Assembly (NCBI RefSeq): GCF_013391475.1
Contig: NZ_JACBAZ010000002.1
Location: 347,104-411,103, forward strand
Length of the DNA stretch: 64,000 nt
Source: Oceaniferula marina
GTDB lineage: Bacteria > Verrucomicrobiota > Verrucomicrobiia > Verrucomicrobiales > Akkermansiaceae
Direction: 5' to 3'
Shown piece by piece: positions 1 to 9,325 of this stretch (positions are counted from its first letter, which is position 1; every line of letters starts with the position of its first letter). Made by a program: the position numbers and the translations under genes. The notes under the pieces are model-generated. The model saw only the letters and a program-made list of their open reading frames with translations. It was not told the DNA's origin and searched no databases.

Positions 1-361
1 CCCGCGAGTTGGTGGGTGAAAAGTAGGACAGCTTTTCAAGCTGTCGGCAGGATGAGTGGTTAATCAGGATGTGAAGCCAGGGTTGCGTGCTTGGCTTGCT
101 GACAGGTTGGGAAACCTGTCCTACCCCGCGAGTTGGTGGGTGAAAAGTAGGACAGCTTTTTAAGCTGTCGGCAGGATGAGTGGTGAATCAGGATGTGAAG
201 CCAGAGTTGCGTGCTTGGCTTGCTGACAGGTTGGGAAACCTGTCCTACCCGCAAGTTGGTGGGTGAAAAGTAGGACAGCTTTTCAAGCTGTCGGCAGGCC
301 TTGTATATAGGCAGCAAGCTTGAGTTTGCTGTTGCACGTCGACAGGGCTCAATCCTGCCCT
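1..361. repeat. Tandem ~124 bp units with REP-like palindromes
   Basis: About 2.4 imperfect copies of a ~124 bp unit begin at 1, 125 and 249. Each full unit holds two hairpins in opposite orientation: one of the form GTAGGACAG...CTGTCGGCAGG (first copy 23-51, 8 bp stem, TTC loop) and one GACAGGTT/AACCTGTC (first copy 101-120) followed by CCTAC. A more degenerate relative ends near 361. No protein gene is supported here. The same palindrome family recurs at 11228, 50345, 58533, 58599 and 58714. It resembles REP elements; no REP-associated transposase lies in the window. Confidence 0.85.
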
Positions 362-484
362 ACTTTGGCTGTATCCACGTTGAGGATTCATATCCTTTTT
401 CGTTGTATCTGCGATATTTGCTATCGTGATGTGGAAATAGTTGTTTTTCTTCTCGGATTACATTAAACGCAAGTTCCCTAGACT

Positions 485-617
485 TTCCCGACTTCCCGAC
501 TTCCCGACTTCCCGACTTCCCGACTTCCCGACTTCCCGACTTCCCGACTTCCCGACTTCCCGACTTCCCGACTTCCCGACTTCCCGACTTCCCGACTTCC
601 CGACTTCCCGACTTCCC
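485..617. repeat. Octamer tandem array (TTCCCGAC)n before an aminotransferase gene
   Basis: About 16.5 near-perfect copies of the 8 bp unit TTCCCGAC end 8 bases before the ATG at 625. The long reading frames over it, full of Ser-Arg-Glu-Val-Gly-Lys on the minus strand, are products of the repeat and not genes. Positions 362-484 hold nothing I recognise. Confidence 0.95.
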
Positions 618-624
618 CAGCACC

Positions 625-1737
625 ATGCCTGTTCCACTTTTAGACGTTAATGCCCAGAACCATGCCCTGAAAACCGAGCTGCGAGCAGCCTTCGATAAGG
701 TTTTGGAATCGGGCCGCTTTATTATGGGGGAAGAGGTGGAAGCCTTCGAATCCGAAGTCGGTTCTTATGTCGGGGCGAAACATGCGATTGGAGTTTCCTC
801 GGGAACCGATGCCATTTTGTTGGCTCTGATGGCATTGGGGATAGGTCCTGGGGACGAGGTGATTTGCCCGAGTTTTACTTTTTTTGCGACGGCGGGATGT
901 ATCGCCAGAACCGGGGCAACACCCGTGTTCTGTGACTGTCACCCCGATACCTTCAACCTGGATTTTACTTCTGCGGAAGCCTGTATCAGTGAGCAAACCA
1001 AGGCGATTATCCCGGTGCATTTATTCGGTCAATCGATTGATATGAAGACCTGCGATGCCTTTGCTCGCAAGCATGGGCTGAAGGTGATCGAAGACACTGC
1101 ACAATCGCTCGGAGCAAGCTATCACGGAAAATACTGTGGAGCGATGAGCGACTTCGGCACGTATAGCTTTTTCCCATCCAAAAACCTTGGAGGCCTTGGT
1201 GACGGTGGCTTGTTGGTAACACAGGATGATCAATTGGCTGAAATTGCAGTCAAGATGAGAAACCACGGTATGCACCCTCGTTATTATCATGAAATGGTGG
1301 GTGGAAATTTTCGACTGGATGCCTTGCAGGCTGCATTGCTGCGCGTCAAATTTCAGCAGTATCCCGAATACACTCGGCTCCGGCAACATAACGCGGCCTA
1401 TTATCATGAGGGACTTGCTGATGTAAATGGCCTGGTTCTCCCGGTTACGGATGAGGGAAATGAGCATATTTGGAATCAGTTTACGATCCGGGTGCTCGAT
1501 GGCAAACGGGATGCCTTGAGGCAGGGCCTTCTGGACCTTGGGATTGGATGTGAAATTTACTATCCGGTCCCGATGCATCAGCAGCAGTGTTTTGCACATC
1601 TTGCGGATCAAGCCCGATCAGCTTTCAAGGTCACGGAACAACTGGCCGCTGAGGTGCTCAGCATTCCAGTCTACCCTGAATTAACTCAATCTCAAAAAGA
1701 TGAAGTGATTGAGGCGATTCGGAGCCTGATGTCCTGA
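625..1737 (+). CDS. DegT/DnrJ/EryC1/StrS-family sugar aminotransferase
   Basis: PLP-dependent aminotransferase that puts an amino group on a keto-sugar nucleotide, in the cytoplasm. The 370-residue length is normal for the family. Visible marks are the SGTDA phosphate-binding turn (59-63), the VIEDTAQS segment with Asp157 for the PLP nitrogen, and SFFPSKN with the Schiff-base Lys186. The SFFPSK form and the overall sequence recall WbpE-type enzymes acting on UDP-3-keto-GlcNAcA, but the substrate is not proved. The ATG follows the octamer array directly and has no clear Shine-Dalgarno sequence. It precedes UDP-glucose dehydrogenase by 25 bp, so the two are probably cotranscribed. Confidence 0.9.
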   Translation: MPVPLLDVNAQNHALKTELRAAFDKVLESGRFIMGEEVEAFESEVGSYVGAKHAIGVSSGTDAILLALMALGIGPGDEVICPSFTFFATAGCIARTGATPVFCDCHPDTFNLDFTSAEACISEQTKAIIPVHLFGQSIDMKTCDAFARKHGLKVIEDTAQSLGASYHGKYCGAMSDFGTYSFFPSKNLGGLGDGGLLVTQDDQLAEIAVKMRNHGMHPRYYHEMVGGNFRLDALQAALLRVKFQQYPEYTRLRQHNAAYYHEGLADVNGLVLPVTDEGNEHIWNQFTIRVLDGKRDALRQGLLDLGIGCEIYYPVPMHQQQCFAHLADQARSAFKVTEQLAAEVLSIPVYPELTQSQKDEVIEAIRSLMS

Positions 1738-1762
1738 TGGACATTTTTTACCCAAATACAAC

Positions 1763-3148
1763 ATGAAATCACCTAAACGAATTTGCTGCATCGGCGCTGG
1801 CTACGTCGGTGGCCCAACGATGGCGATGATCGCCGCCAAATGCCCGGACATCCGAGTGGATGTCGTCGATATCAATGAAGCACGAGTGGCTGCTTGGAAT
1901 ACCGATGAGTTACCGGTCTATGAACCCGGGCTGTTGGAAGTCGTGAAAGAAGCCAGAGGTCGGAACTTGTTTTTCTCAACGAAGACCGATGAGGCCATTG
2001 TTGACGCCGATATCATTTTTGTGTCGGTTGGCACGCCGACCAAAACCTATGGTATGGGAGCTGGTCGTGCTGCGGACCTCTGTTACATCGAAAGTGCCGC
2101 GCGCATGATTGCCCGGGTCGCCAGGGGGCCGAAAATCATCGTGGAAAAAAGTACCATTCCGGTGAGAACGGCCGTTGCGATGCGCGCGATTTTGAGTGCC
2201 AATTCGGAGGAAGGAAAATTTCAGGTCTTGTCTAATCCCGAGTTTTTGGCGGAGGGCACTGCTGTCGAGGATTTGGAAAACCCGGATCGGATCTTGATCG
2301 GAGGCGAGCGCACTCCGGAAGGGGACGCAGCTGTCGAGACCTTGGTCAGCGTCTATAACCGTTGGATTCCCCGTGAGAATATTCTTACCACCAACCTGTG
2401 GTCGTCCGAGTTGTCCAAGTTGGTGGCCAACGCCTTTCTTGCGCAGAGGATTTCGTCGATTAATTCGATCTCCGCGCTTTGCGAAGCTACCGAAGCGGAT
2501 GTGGATGAAGTCGCCCGCGCGATTGGTGCGGATTCCCGCATTGGTCCAAAGTTCCTCAAAGCCTCAGTTGGATTTGGTGGCTCTTGCTTCCAAAAAGATA
2601 TTCTCAACCTGACCTATCTGTGCGAGCACTTTGGTCTCCCCGAGGTGGCAGCCTATTGGGATCAGGTGATCAAGATGAACGACTGGCAGAAATCGAGATT
2701 TTCTGCGAACATTGTACAAACACTCTTTAACACCGTACGTGACAAGCGCATCGCCGTTTGGGGTTTTGCCTTTAAAAAGGACACCAACGATACCCGGGAG
2801 TCTGCAGCTATTTACGTGTGCCGAGACCTCTTGCTCGAAGGTGCTCAAATCGCTCTGTATGACCCGCGCGTCCCAGTGCAGTTGATTCATCAGGAGCTTC
2901 AGTACGCAGGCGTTAGCCAGGACATAATCGATCAGCAACTGACGATTTGTGCATCCTGCGAAGAGGCCGCTGACGGAGCCCATGCTGTGGCTATTCTTAC
3001 TGAGTGGGACGAATTTCGGGATGTTGATTTCGAGCAGATGTATGCCTCCATGTTCAAGCCGGCCTTTGTGTTTGATGGTCGTGATCTTGTCGATCACAGT
3101 CAACTACGTGAAATCGGATTTGAGGTCTACGCCATCGGGAAAGGCTAG
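1763..3148 (+). CDS. ugd: UDP-glucose 6-dehydrogenase
   Basis: Oxidises UDP-glucose to UDP-glucuronate using two NAD+, supplying the next gene's substrate. The N-terminal Rossmann motif GAGYVG (11-16), SNPEFLAEG, Lys219 in SELSKL, and the catalytic-cysteine motif [10 protein letters not shown] (Cys275, Asp279) are all intact. At 461 residues it resembles the longer eukaryote-like UGDH form more than the ~390-residue bacterial form. It sits between the aminotransferase and UDP-glucuronate decarboxylase. Its product could also feed uronic-acid sugars used by the aminotransferase. Confidence 0.95.
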   Translation: MKSPKRICCIGAGYVGGPTMAMIAAKCPDIRVDVVDINEARVAAWNTDELPVYEPGLLEVVKEARGRNLFFSTKTDEAIVDADIIFVSVGTPTKTYGMGAGRAADLCYIESAARMIARVARGPKIIVEKSTIPVRTAVAMRAILSANSEEGKFQVLSNPEFLAEGTAVEDLENPDRILIGGERTPEGDAAVETLVSVYNRWIPRENILTTNLWSSELSKLVANAFLAQRISSINSISALCEATEADVDEVARAIGADSRIGPKFLKASVGFGGSCFQKDILNLTYLCEHFGLPEVAAYWDQVIKMNDWQKSRFSANIVQTLFNTVRDKRIAVWGFAFKKDTNDTRESAAIYVCRDLLLEGAQIALYDPRVPVQLIHQELQYAGVSQDIIDQQLTICASCEEAADGAHAVAILTEWDEFRDVDFEQMYASMFKPAFVFDGRDLVDHSQLREIGFEVYAIGKG

Positions 3149-3218
3149 AAAAAAGACGTAAGACTTGAAGATAGAAGACTTCGGGACTTCTCAACTCCAG
3201 CACTTTAAAACTATTTCC

Positions 3219-4148
3219 ATGAAACGTATTCTAGTTACCGGCGGCGCCGGATTTTTGGGTTCTCACCTCTGTGAACGATTGCTCCACGACGGCCATGAGG
3301 TTATCTGTTTGGACAACTACTTTACAGGTTTCAAGAAGAACGTCGCCCATTTGTTGGATCATCCTGGATTCGAACTGATGCGGCACGATGTCACCGATCC
3401 GTTCAAAGCAGAAGTCGATCAGATTTATAACTTGGCCTGCCCGGCCTCTCCGCCGCATTACCAATACAATGCGATTAAAACCATGAAAACCTCGGTGATG
3501 GGGGCAATCCATTGCCTTGGACTTGCAAAGCGTTGTAAAGCCCGAGTCTTCCAAGCCTCGACTTCAGAGGTCTATGGAGACCCTGCGGTGCACCCTCAAC
3601 CCGAATCCTATTGGGGAAATGTCAACCCGATTGGAATTCGTTCCTGTTACGACGAAGGCAAGCGTGCTGCCGAAACCTTGTTCATGGATTATCACCGGCA
3701 GAATGGGGTGGATATTCGGATTGTCCGCATCTTTAATACCTACGGGCCACGAATGAACCCGGACGATGGACGGGTGGTTTCCAACTTTATTTGTCAGGCT
3801 CTTCGTGGTGAGGATATCACCATTTACGGTGATGGAACCCAAACGCGATCCTTTTGTTACGTCGATGATCTGATCGAAGGATTTGTCCGCTTGATGAACC
3901 AGGATCAGGTAACCGGCCCGATCAATATGGGAAACCCCGGTGAGTTTACCATGCTGGAACTAGCAGAAAAAGTTATCTCCAAAGTGGGCGGTAGCTCCAA
4001 ACTGGTATTTGAACCCCTTCCGGGTGACGACCCCAAACAGCGGAAGCCGGATATCACACTTGCCAAACAGCACCTCGACTGGGAACCAACGATCAGTCTC
4101 GACGACGGCTTGGACCGCGCCATCGACTACTTCCGCTCCGTCGTCTAG
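3219..4148 (+). CDS. UDP-glucuronate decarboxylase (UDP-xylose synthase)
   Basis: Short-chain dehydrogenase-type enzyme that decarboxylates UDP-glucuronate to UDP-xylose. The N terminus has the NAD-binding GGAGFLG (8-14), followed by STSEVYGD and the catalytic pair Tyr144/Lys148 in SCYDEGKR, the pattern typical of UXS. Arg-rich substrate loops ([10 protein letters not shown]) are present. An upstream in-frame TTG at 3165 would add 18 residues made of repeat-like sequence (the leader contains AAGACTT units), so the ATG at 3219 (309 residues) is preferred. Together with ugd it forms a UDP-xylose branch. Confidence 0.93.
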   Translation: MKRILVTGGAGFLGSHLCERLLHDGHEVICLDNYFTGFKKNVAHLLDHPGFELMRHDVTDPFKAEVDQIYNLACPASPPHYQYNAIKTMKTSVMGAIHCLGLAKRCKARVFQASTSEVYGDPAVHPQPESYWGNVNPIGIRSCYDEGKRAAETLFMDYHRQNGVDIRIVRIFNTYGPRMNPDDGRVVSNFICQALRGEDITIYGDGTQTRSFCYVDDLIEGFVRLMNQDQVTGPINMGNPGEFTMLELAEKVISKVGGSSKLVFEPLPGDDPKQRKPDITLAKQHLDWEPTISLDDGLDRAIDYFRSVV

Positions 4149-4167
4149 TCCTGACATCTCCGTTGTC

Positions 4168-4235
4168 GGTTATCAGTTATCGGTTATTAGGTATCAGTTA
4201 TTAGTAATTAGTAATTAGTTATCTGTCGTCTGATC
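4168..4235. repeat. Heptamer (GTTATC/T-like) tandem tract
   Basis: Degenerate 7 bp repeats based on GGTTATC and AGTAATT follow the UDP-xylose synthase stop and run toward the leader of gmd. Confidence 0.75.
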
Positions 4236-4251
4236 TCTGTTGTCTGCCTTC

Positions 4252-4345
4252 CGTGTATTCAGTGCCTTCCGTGGTAAAAAATGAATGCTCAACCTAAGTT
4301 CATTCAACATTTTAAATTCAAACGTAGCGCCAAACTCTTTTCCAA
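4252..4345 (+). repeat. Duplicated leader upstream of gmd
   Basis: About 80-90 bp beginning CGTGTATTCAGTGCCTTCCG are closely similar to 8445-8525, which lies before the PEP-CTERM gene. A short relative is at 14979-15003 before the Fe-dependent reductase. It could be a shared promoter/leader or simply another dispersed repeat; I cannot tell from sequence alone. Confidence 0.6.
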
Positions 4346-4357
4346 AAAAAACACATT

Positions 4358-5476
4358 ATGAAAAAAGCACTTATCACCGGTATCACCGGTCAAGATGGGT
4401 CCTATCTTGCAGAATTTCTTCTCGAGAAAGGATACGAAGTTCATGGAATCAAACGACGCGCATCCTCTTTGAATACCGAGCGCGTGGATCACATTTACCA
4501 AGACCCCCATATCGAAAATGCCCGCTTTTATTTACATTACGGCGATCTAACAGACTCATCGAACCTGACCCGAATCATCAGCGAGATTCAACCGGATGAG
4601 GTGTATAACCTCGGAGCGCAATCTCACGTTGCCGTGTCGTTTGAATCCCCTGAATACACCGCCGATGTGGATGCCTTGGGGACCTTGCGGCTATTGGAAG
4701 CGATTCGCTTCCTTGGTCTCGAAAAGAAAACCAAATTCTATCAGGCGTCCACGTCCGAGCTCTTTGGCGAGGTGCAGGAGATTCCGCAGAAAGAAACCAC
4801 ACCGTTCTATCCTCGGTCACCCTACGCCGTCGCCAAGATGTATGCCTACTGGATCACGGTGAACTACCGTGAATCTTATGGAATGTATGCATGTAATGGC
4901 ATTTTGTTTAACCATGAGTCTCCACGCCGTGGTGAAACTTTTGTTACACGTAAGATTACCCGCGCGATTGCAAACATCGCCCAAGGGTTGGACCCTTGTT
5001 TGTATCTTGGCAACATGGATGCTTTGCGCGATTGGGGCCATGCCAAGGATTACGTCCGTATGCAGTGGATGATGTTGCAGCAAGATACGCCCGAGGATTT
5101 TGTGATTGCGACAGGGAAACAAATATCCGTCCGTGAGTTTGTAAGTATGTCGGCCCGCGAGGCTGGAATCGAACTTGCCTTTAGTGGGGAAGGGGTTGAT
5201 GAAATCGCAACAGTTGTATCGGTGGACGTAGAAAAGGCTCCAGCCGTTGCTGTGGGCGATGTCGTGGTTAAAGTGGACCCTCGCTATTTCCGTCCTGCAG
5301 AGGTGGAAACCTTACTGGGTGACCCCGCAAAAGCAAAGCAGAAGTTAGGTTGGGTTCCGGAAATTACAGTCGAAGAAATGTGTTCCGAAATGGTAGCCAA
5401 CGATCTCGATATCGCCAAACGCCACGCACTACTCAAATCACACGGTTACGACGTCTCAGTCTCCAAGGAATCATAA
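4358..5476 (+). CDS. gmd: GDP-mannose 4,6-dehydratase
   Basis: Converts GDP-mannose to GDP-4-keto-6-deoxymannose, the first step to GDP-fucose. The 372-residue protein begins with [11 protein letters not shown] (7-17), the family's NADP-binding turn, and has [10 protein letters not shown], the STSELFG segment and the catalytic Tyr156/Lys160 in [24 protein letters not shown], a Gmd signature, is intact. The gene is followed after a repeat array by GDP-fucose synthase, the usual partner. Confidence 0.97.
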   Translation: MKKALITGITGQDGSYLAEFLLEKGYEVHGIKRRASSLNTERVDHIYQDPHIENARFYLHYGDLTDSSNLTRIISEIQPDEVYNLGAQSHVAVSFESPEYTADVDALGTLRLLEAIRFLGLEKKTKFYQASTSELFGEVQEIPQKETTPFYPRSPYAVAKMYAYWITVNYRESYGMYACNGILFNHESPRRGETFVTRKITRAIANIAQGLDPCLYLGNMDALRDWGHAKDYVRMQWMMLQQDTPEDFVIATGKQISVREFVSMSAREAGIELAFSGEGVDEIATVVSVDVEKAPAVAVGDVVVKVDPRYFRPAEVETLLGDPAKAKQKLGWVPEITVEEMCSEMVANDLDIAKRHALLKSHGYDVSVSKES

Positions 5477-5518
5477 ACTGCAGTTGAAAGTCAAAGGTCG
5501 AAAAGTCGCAAGCCCGAC

Positions 5519-5630
5519 CATCGACCTTCGACCTTCGACCTTCCGACTTCCCGACTCCCCGACTCCCAGACTCCCAGACTCCCAGACTCCCAGACTCCCC
5601 GACTCCCCGACTCCCAGACTCCCAGACTTC
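5519..5630. repeat. Heptamer then octamer arrays before fcl
   Basis: A few CTTCGAC heptamers (5519-5540) are followed by about 11 octamers of the form GACTCCC(C/A). The frame stays open from 5484 through the array into fcl, so a repeat-encoded N-terminal extension is formally possible but unlikely. The array ends 6 bases before the ATG at 5637. Confidence 0.93.
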
Positions 5631-5636
5631 CCTCCC

Positions 5637-6569
5637 ATGACAAACAAACTACTTATCCTAGGTGCCCGTGGTATGGTGGGCTCGGCACTTGTGCGTGCTG
5701 CCGAACAGCGTGGCTACAGCGATATTCTGCAGCCCCGTAGTAAAGATTTGGATCTGACAAATCAAGCGGCCACCCATGACTATCTGGCAGAGCAAAAACC
5801 GGATGAGGTGATTGTAGCTGCCGCCAGAGTCGGCGGTATCCATGCCAACAGCACCTATCCTGCTGAGTTTATCTATCAAAATCTGATGATTGCGGCCAAT
5901 GCCGTTGAAGGTGCATTCAAGGCTGGGGTTCCTCGCCTTTTATTCTTAGGCAGTTCGTGTATTTACCCCAAAATGGCGCCTCAGCCAATGCCAGAGGATT
6001 GCTTGCTCACCTCTCCCCTTGAACCCACCAATGAGGCCTATGCCGTGGCTAAGATCGCGGGCTTGAAGTTGTGTCAGTATTACCGACAGCAGTATGGTGT
6101 GCTCTATCACTCAGCCATGCCAACCAACCTTTACGGTCCCGGGGATAACTATCACCCGGAGAACTCCCACGTGATCCCGGCGATGATCCGACGCTTCCAC
6201 GAGGCCGTGCAGGCAGGATCCGAATCCGTCACCATTTGGGGGACGGGAACGCCAAAGAGGGAATTCCTTTATGTCGATGACCTTGCCGATGCCTGTTTTC
6301 ATCTTATGGCATTGGAGAACCCACCGGACTGGGTCAACGTCGGTTACGGTGATGATCTCTCGATCATGGACTTGGCCCGTGCCGTTGCAAACGCGGTAGG
6401 CTACCAAGGCATTATCGAGACCGACCCAAGCAAGCCCGACGGAACACCGCGGAAGTTGATGGATAACACCATTTTACAATCCCTCGACTGGAAACCCAGC
6501 GTGACGCTCGAACAAGGCCTCGCTACAGCCTATCAGTGTTTCCTCACCGAAGAGCGACGCGAGGTTTAG
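5637..6569 (+). CDS. fcl: GDP-L-fucose synthase
   Basis: 3,5-epimerase/4-reductase converting GDP-4-keto-6-deoxymannose to GDP-L-fucose. The chosen ATG gives 310 residues with the NADPH motif GARGMVG (9-15), SSCIYPK (106-112) and catalytic Tyr135/Lys139 in NEAYAVAK, followed by the family sequence [17 protein letters not shown]. The upstream frame to 5484 is made of repeat and was not used. It completes the pathway begun by gmd, implying fucose in the polysaccharide. Confidence 0.96.
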   Translation: MTNKLLILGARGMVGSALVRAAEQRGYSDILQPRSKDLDLTNQAATHDYLAEQKPDEVIVAAARVGGIHANSTYPAEFIYQNLMIAANAVEGAFKAGVPRLLFLGSSCIYPKMAPQPMPEDCLLTSPLEPTNEAYAVAKIAGLKLCQYYRQQYGVLYHSAMPTNLYGPGDNYHPENSHVIPAMIRRFHEAVQAGSESVTIWGTGTPKREFLYVDDLADACFHLMALENPPDWVNVGYGDDLSIMDLARAVANAVGYQGIIETDPSKPDGTPRKLMDNTILQSLDWKPSVTLEQGLATAYQCFLTEERREV

Positions 6570-6575
6570 GAGTTT

Positions 6576-6630
6576 GGGAGTCTGGGAGTCTGGGAGTCTG
6601 GGAGTCTGGGAGTCTGGGAGTCTGGGAGTT
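6576..6630. repeat. Octamer array (GGGAGTCT)n after fcl
   Basis: Nearly seven copies of GGGAGTCT, the reverse complement of the AGACTCCC-type unit found before fcl. It starts 7 bases after the fcl stop and ends just before the ATG of the four-helix-bundle gene. Confidence 0.93.
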
Positions 6631-6633
6631 GAA

Positions 6634-6996
6634 ATGATGAAAACATTTGAAGATTGTCTGGTATGGCAAAAAGCTCGATTGCTAAACACGGCTGTTTATC
6701 GCGTGAGTAAAGGTGATGCTTTTTCCCAAGATTGGGCATTAGTTAATCAAATTAGGAGGGCTGCAGGTTCTGCGATGCATAATGTGGCAGAGGGTTTTGA
6801 TGCGGGGAGCGATGCCGAATTTAAACGATTTTTAAGATATAGCTTTCGTTCGGCAGGTGAAGTTCAGAGTCAACTTTACGCAGCTCTAGATCTTGAGTAT
6901 ATCGATCAAATTCAGTTTGATGAAATATACTCATTGGCTATCGAAGTCAAAAGCACATCCGCAGGTCTTATCAAATATCTCCACTCGCCTCAATAA
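6634..6996 (+). CDS. Four-helix-bundle protein (23S rRNA intervening-sequence protein family)
   Basis: Small helical protein of the S23/IVP family (about 120 residues). Family marks are an N-terminal WQKAR, QIRRAAGSAMHNVAEGFD, and FKRFLRYSFRSAGEVQSQLYAALD. The molecular role of the family is not established; members often occur inside rRNA intervening sequences or near polysaccharide genes. The start at 6634 or 6637 (two adjacent ATGs) follows the GGGAGTCT array; the longer frame from 6574 is repeat-derived. A close paralogue lies at 48139-48510. Both copies sit between repeat arrays. Confidence 0.88.
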   Translation: MMKTFEDCLVWQKARLLNTAVYRVSKGDAFSQDWALVNQIRRAAGSAMHNVAEGFDAGSDAEFKRFLRYSFRSAGEVQSQLYAALDLEYIDQIQFDEIYSLAIEVKSTSAGLIKYLHSPQ

Positions 6997-7006
6997 GCCG
7001 TCTAGC

Positions 7007-7217
7007 CTCCCGACTTCCTCGCTTCCTCGCCTTCTCGCCTTCTCGCCTTCTCGCCTTCTCGACTTCTCGCCTTCTCGACTTCTCGCCTTCTCGACTTCTC
7101 GACTTCTCGACTTCTCGACTTCTCGCCTTCTCGACTTCTCGACTTCTCGACTTCTCGACTTCTCGACTTCTCGACTTCTCGACTTCTCGACTTCCCAACT
7201 TCCCAACTTCCCAACTA
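7007..7217. repeat. Octamer array CTTCTCG(A/C), ~26 copies
   Basis: The longest pure array in the window. The unit varies at one base (CTTCTCGA or CTTCTCGC), then changes to CTTCCCAA in the last copies, ending 2-3 bases before the ATG at 7220. The open frames over it are repeat artefacts. Confidence 0.95.
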
Positions 7218-7219
7218 TC

Positions 7220-8299
7220 ATGAAACGTATCTTTGTATCCGGATGTTACGACATCATTCACGCTGGCCATCTACAGTTTTTCGAAGAAGCCCGAGCTCTT
7301 GGGGATCATCTCACGGTGAGCTTCGCTTCTGAAGATGTCCTTTGGCACCATAAACAACGACGTTCATCCATCCCCGATGAACATAAAAAAGCCGTGCTCG
7401 AAGGCCTGCGCATGATCGACGAAGTGATCATCGGTACCGACCATGATCTTGGACTCGATTTTAAAACGTATTTTCTCGATGCCAAACCGGATGTGCTGGT
7501 CGTGACCGAGGACGATCAATATGCCGATATCAAACAGGCATTGTGTGATCAAGTGGGGGCCACGTACCAGCGCCTACCCAAAACACCACCCAAATTTAAT
7601 CCGATATCAACCTCCGGGATCGTCAAGTGGGTCAAAGCACCAACCGAAGCTCCTCTGCGAGTCGATTTTGCCGGTGGTTGGCTGGATGTGCCACGCCATG
7701 CCAGAGACGATGGCTATATCGTAAACTGCGCCATTTCCCCACTGGTTAGTTTGCGCAGTTGGGACTACGAAAAACGATCCGGCCTTGGAGGGTCCGGTGC
7801 CTGGGCACTTTTGAATGGCGAGGATGGTGTGGATGCCGAACTCGATCTCGGAGTCGGCTGGCAAGACCCCGCTGTGATCCGTGAAACAGGTTTGTGTGTG
7901 TGGAAGAGTGGTCCGAAGCCGTTGCTCGACTTCAAACGCAATGGCAACATGCTGTCGGGTAAAATGGCTATCCTGTGGACAGGTTGCGAACACGATACCC
8001 CGGGTTTTGCCGATGATGCCAGGGACTATGATAAGATTGTGCAGTCCGGACAGTTGGCTCGTGAGGGTGTGCTCAACGAAGATATTCATCAACTTGCCGC
8101 AGGTGTGTATGTATACCATGAAATGCAGTTAGAAGAAGGGATGAAGCCGCTGCCGGAAATCGATGCGAGCATCGCGAAAAAATACTGCGGAGGTGGTCAC
8201 GGTGGTTATGCTCTCTACTTATTTGAATCGCAGGAAATGTGCGACCTGGCTGTGCAAGGAAACGAACAGCTCCGTGCGATTGAACCTTATTGCCTGTAA
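7220..8299 (+). CDS. Nucleotidyltransferase-GHMP kinase-like fusion protein
   Basis: 359 residues in two parts. Residues 1-140 form a cytidylyltransferase-like fold: HAGH (14-17) and ISTSGIV (129-135) are the HxGH and ISTS nucleotide-binding motifs of the glycerol-3-phosphate cytidylyltransferase/HldE-C group. Residues ~143-359 look like a GHMP sugar kinase: APLRVDFAGGWLD, the phosphate loop GLGGSGAW (188-195) and a C-terminal GGGHGGYALYLF. The kinase part is ~217 residues, well below the usual ~300-350. A plausible role is phosphorylation and nucleotide activation of a sugar such as a heptose or fucose; the substrate is unknown. An upstream in-frame extension to 6893 is repeat-encoded and rejected. 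Confidence 0.75.
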   Translation: MKRIFVSGCYDIIHAGHLQFFEEARALGDHLTVSFASEDVLWHHKQRRSSIPDEHKKAVLEGLRMIDEVIIGTDHDLGLDFKTYFLDAKPDVLVVTEDDQYADIKQALCDQVGATYQRLPKTPPKFNPISTSGIVKWVKAPTEAPLRVDFAGGWLDVPRHARDDGYIVNCAISPLVSLRSWDYEKRSGLGGSGAWALLNGEDGVDAELDLGVGWQDPAVIRETGLCVWKSGPKPLLDFKRNGNMLSGKMAILWTGCEHDTPGFADDARDYDKIVQSGQLAREGVLNEDIHQLAAGVYVYHEMQLEEGMKPLPEIDASIAKKYCGGGHGGYALYLFESQEMCDLAVQGNEQLRAIEPYCL

Positions 8300-8315
8300 G
8301 TGGTCGGAAAAGATA

Positions 8316-8410
8316 GAAGACTGCAAGACTACAAGACTGCAAGACTACAAGACTACAAGACTACAAGACTACAAGACTACAAGACTACAAGACTACAAGA
8401 CTTCAAGACC
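8316..8410. repeat. Octamer array (ACAAGACT)n
   Basis: About 11 copies of an 8 bp unit ACAAGACT follow the fusion-kinase stop. The rest of the 370 bp gap (to 8669) holds the duplicated leader at 8445-8525 and an AT-rich segment upstream of the PEP-CTERM gene. Confidence 0.92.
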
Positions 8411-8444
8411 TCTGTCCTCTTCTATCCTCTCTTACTCTACCTTT

Positions 8445-8525
8445 CGTGTATTCAGTGCCTTCCGTGGTAATACTGAATGCTCAACCCAAGTCCATCCAAC
8501 ATTCTCAATTAAGCGTGGAGTCTAA
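8445..8525 (+). repeat. Duplicated leader upstream of PEP-CTERM gene
   Basis: Second copy of the ~80-90 bp sequence at 4252-4345. Identity is highest over the first ~45 bases and decays downstream. Confidence 0.6.
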
Positions 8526-8669
8526 CTTTCACCCGCGCCCATTTCGTTATAAAAAATAAAAACTATCATACAGGGTAAAAAACAAGAATTTAAATCTATC
8601 AGATTTTTCCATTTTTCACTTTTCAACATGTTAGTTTTAGTTAGGTTTCGTGCATAACTCAAACCTACC

Positions 8670-9320
8670 ATGAAACTCCCATTGTTTTTTGCCTTTCTTT
8701 CCCTTTCTGCACCGGCGCATGCCGCTGTTATTTATGCGGCTGACTTTTCTGTTTCCGGTCAGGGTGCTACGCATGATTCGATAGGTGATGCCTTGGAGTC
8801 TTCTCCTGTCGCTGGTTCGAACTGGATGTTGACGTTTGGATCTCCTTCCTCTGATGGCACCACCAATGAGTTTGTAACAATCGGTGGACTGATGCGTGTC
8901 CAGGATTGGGGCGGGGATGGCACGTTGACCAGTCAGCAAATTCATATCACAGGAAACGGGACCGTTGACATCACCGGTGAGGCTTTGACCATTGGTACGG
9001 ATGTATTCAGCGTCAGTACCGAAGGCATTACCTGGTTTTACCGTTTGAACGACGGAACGCCGGTCAGCCAATTTATTGGAGAAGCAGAATTAGGTATCGG
9101 TCCGGTGCCTGCCGGTGTTGATGTGGGTCATCATTTTACCTCTATTCCGGTGAGTGCGGGAGATGTTCTGGAAGTAGGCTTTACTGTTCGGGTGGATGGC
9201 GCCGATGATGGCGTTGAAATTTCTGCTCTCGAAGTTGACTTTACCCAGGCACCGGAACCGTCATCAGCTTCTTTATTCGCCGTGGCCCTGATGGGATTGA
9301 TTTTTTACCGTAAAAAGTAA
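8670..9320 (+). CDS. PEP-CTERM sorting-domain protein
   Basis: Exported 216-residue protein with an N-terminal signal peptide (hydrophobic 4-14, cleavage likely after AHA) and a C-terminal sorting signal: PEPSSASLF, a short hydrophobic stretch (about 200-212) and a basic tail YRKK. This is the tripartite PEP-CTERM tag processed by exosortase, and an exosortase is encoded at 48657. The middle is Gly/Asp/Thr-rich and beta-like with no family I recognise. It stands alone between repeats and is probably its own transcription unit, with an AT-rich upstream region and a hairpin downstream. Confidence 0.92.
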   Translation: MKLPLFFAFLSLSAPAHAAVIYAADFSVSGQGATHDSIGDALESSPVAGSNWMLTFGSPSSDGTTNEFVTIGGLMRVQDWGGDGTLTSQQIHITGNGTVDITGEALTIGTDVFSVSTEGITWFYRLNDGTPVSQFIGEAELGIGPVPAGVDVGHHFTSIPVSAGDVLEVGFTVRVDGADDGVEISALEVDFTQAPEPSSASLFAVALMGLIFYRKK

Positions 9321-9325
9321 GCCTT

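Noticed and set aside
360-626. Minus-strand frame rich in Ser-Arg-Glu-Val-Gly-Lys
   Set aside because: Wholly produced by the 8 bp array; no start context and no homology-like sequence outside it.
640-1611. Long antisense frames over the aminotransferase gene
   Set aside because: Shadows of a well-supported plus-strand gene; no protein-like motifs.
6931-7270. Three overlapping minus-strand frames of charged repeats
   Set aside because: Each frame of the CTTCTCGA array is open because the unit has no stop in these frames; not a gene.
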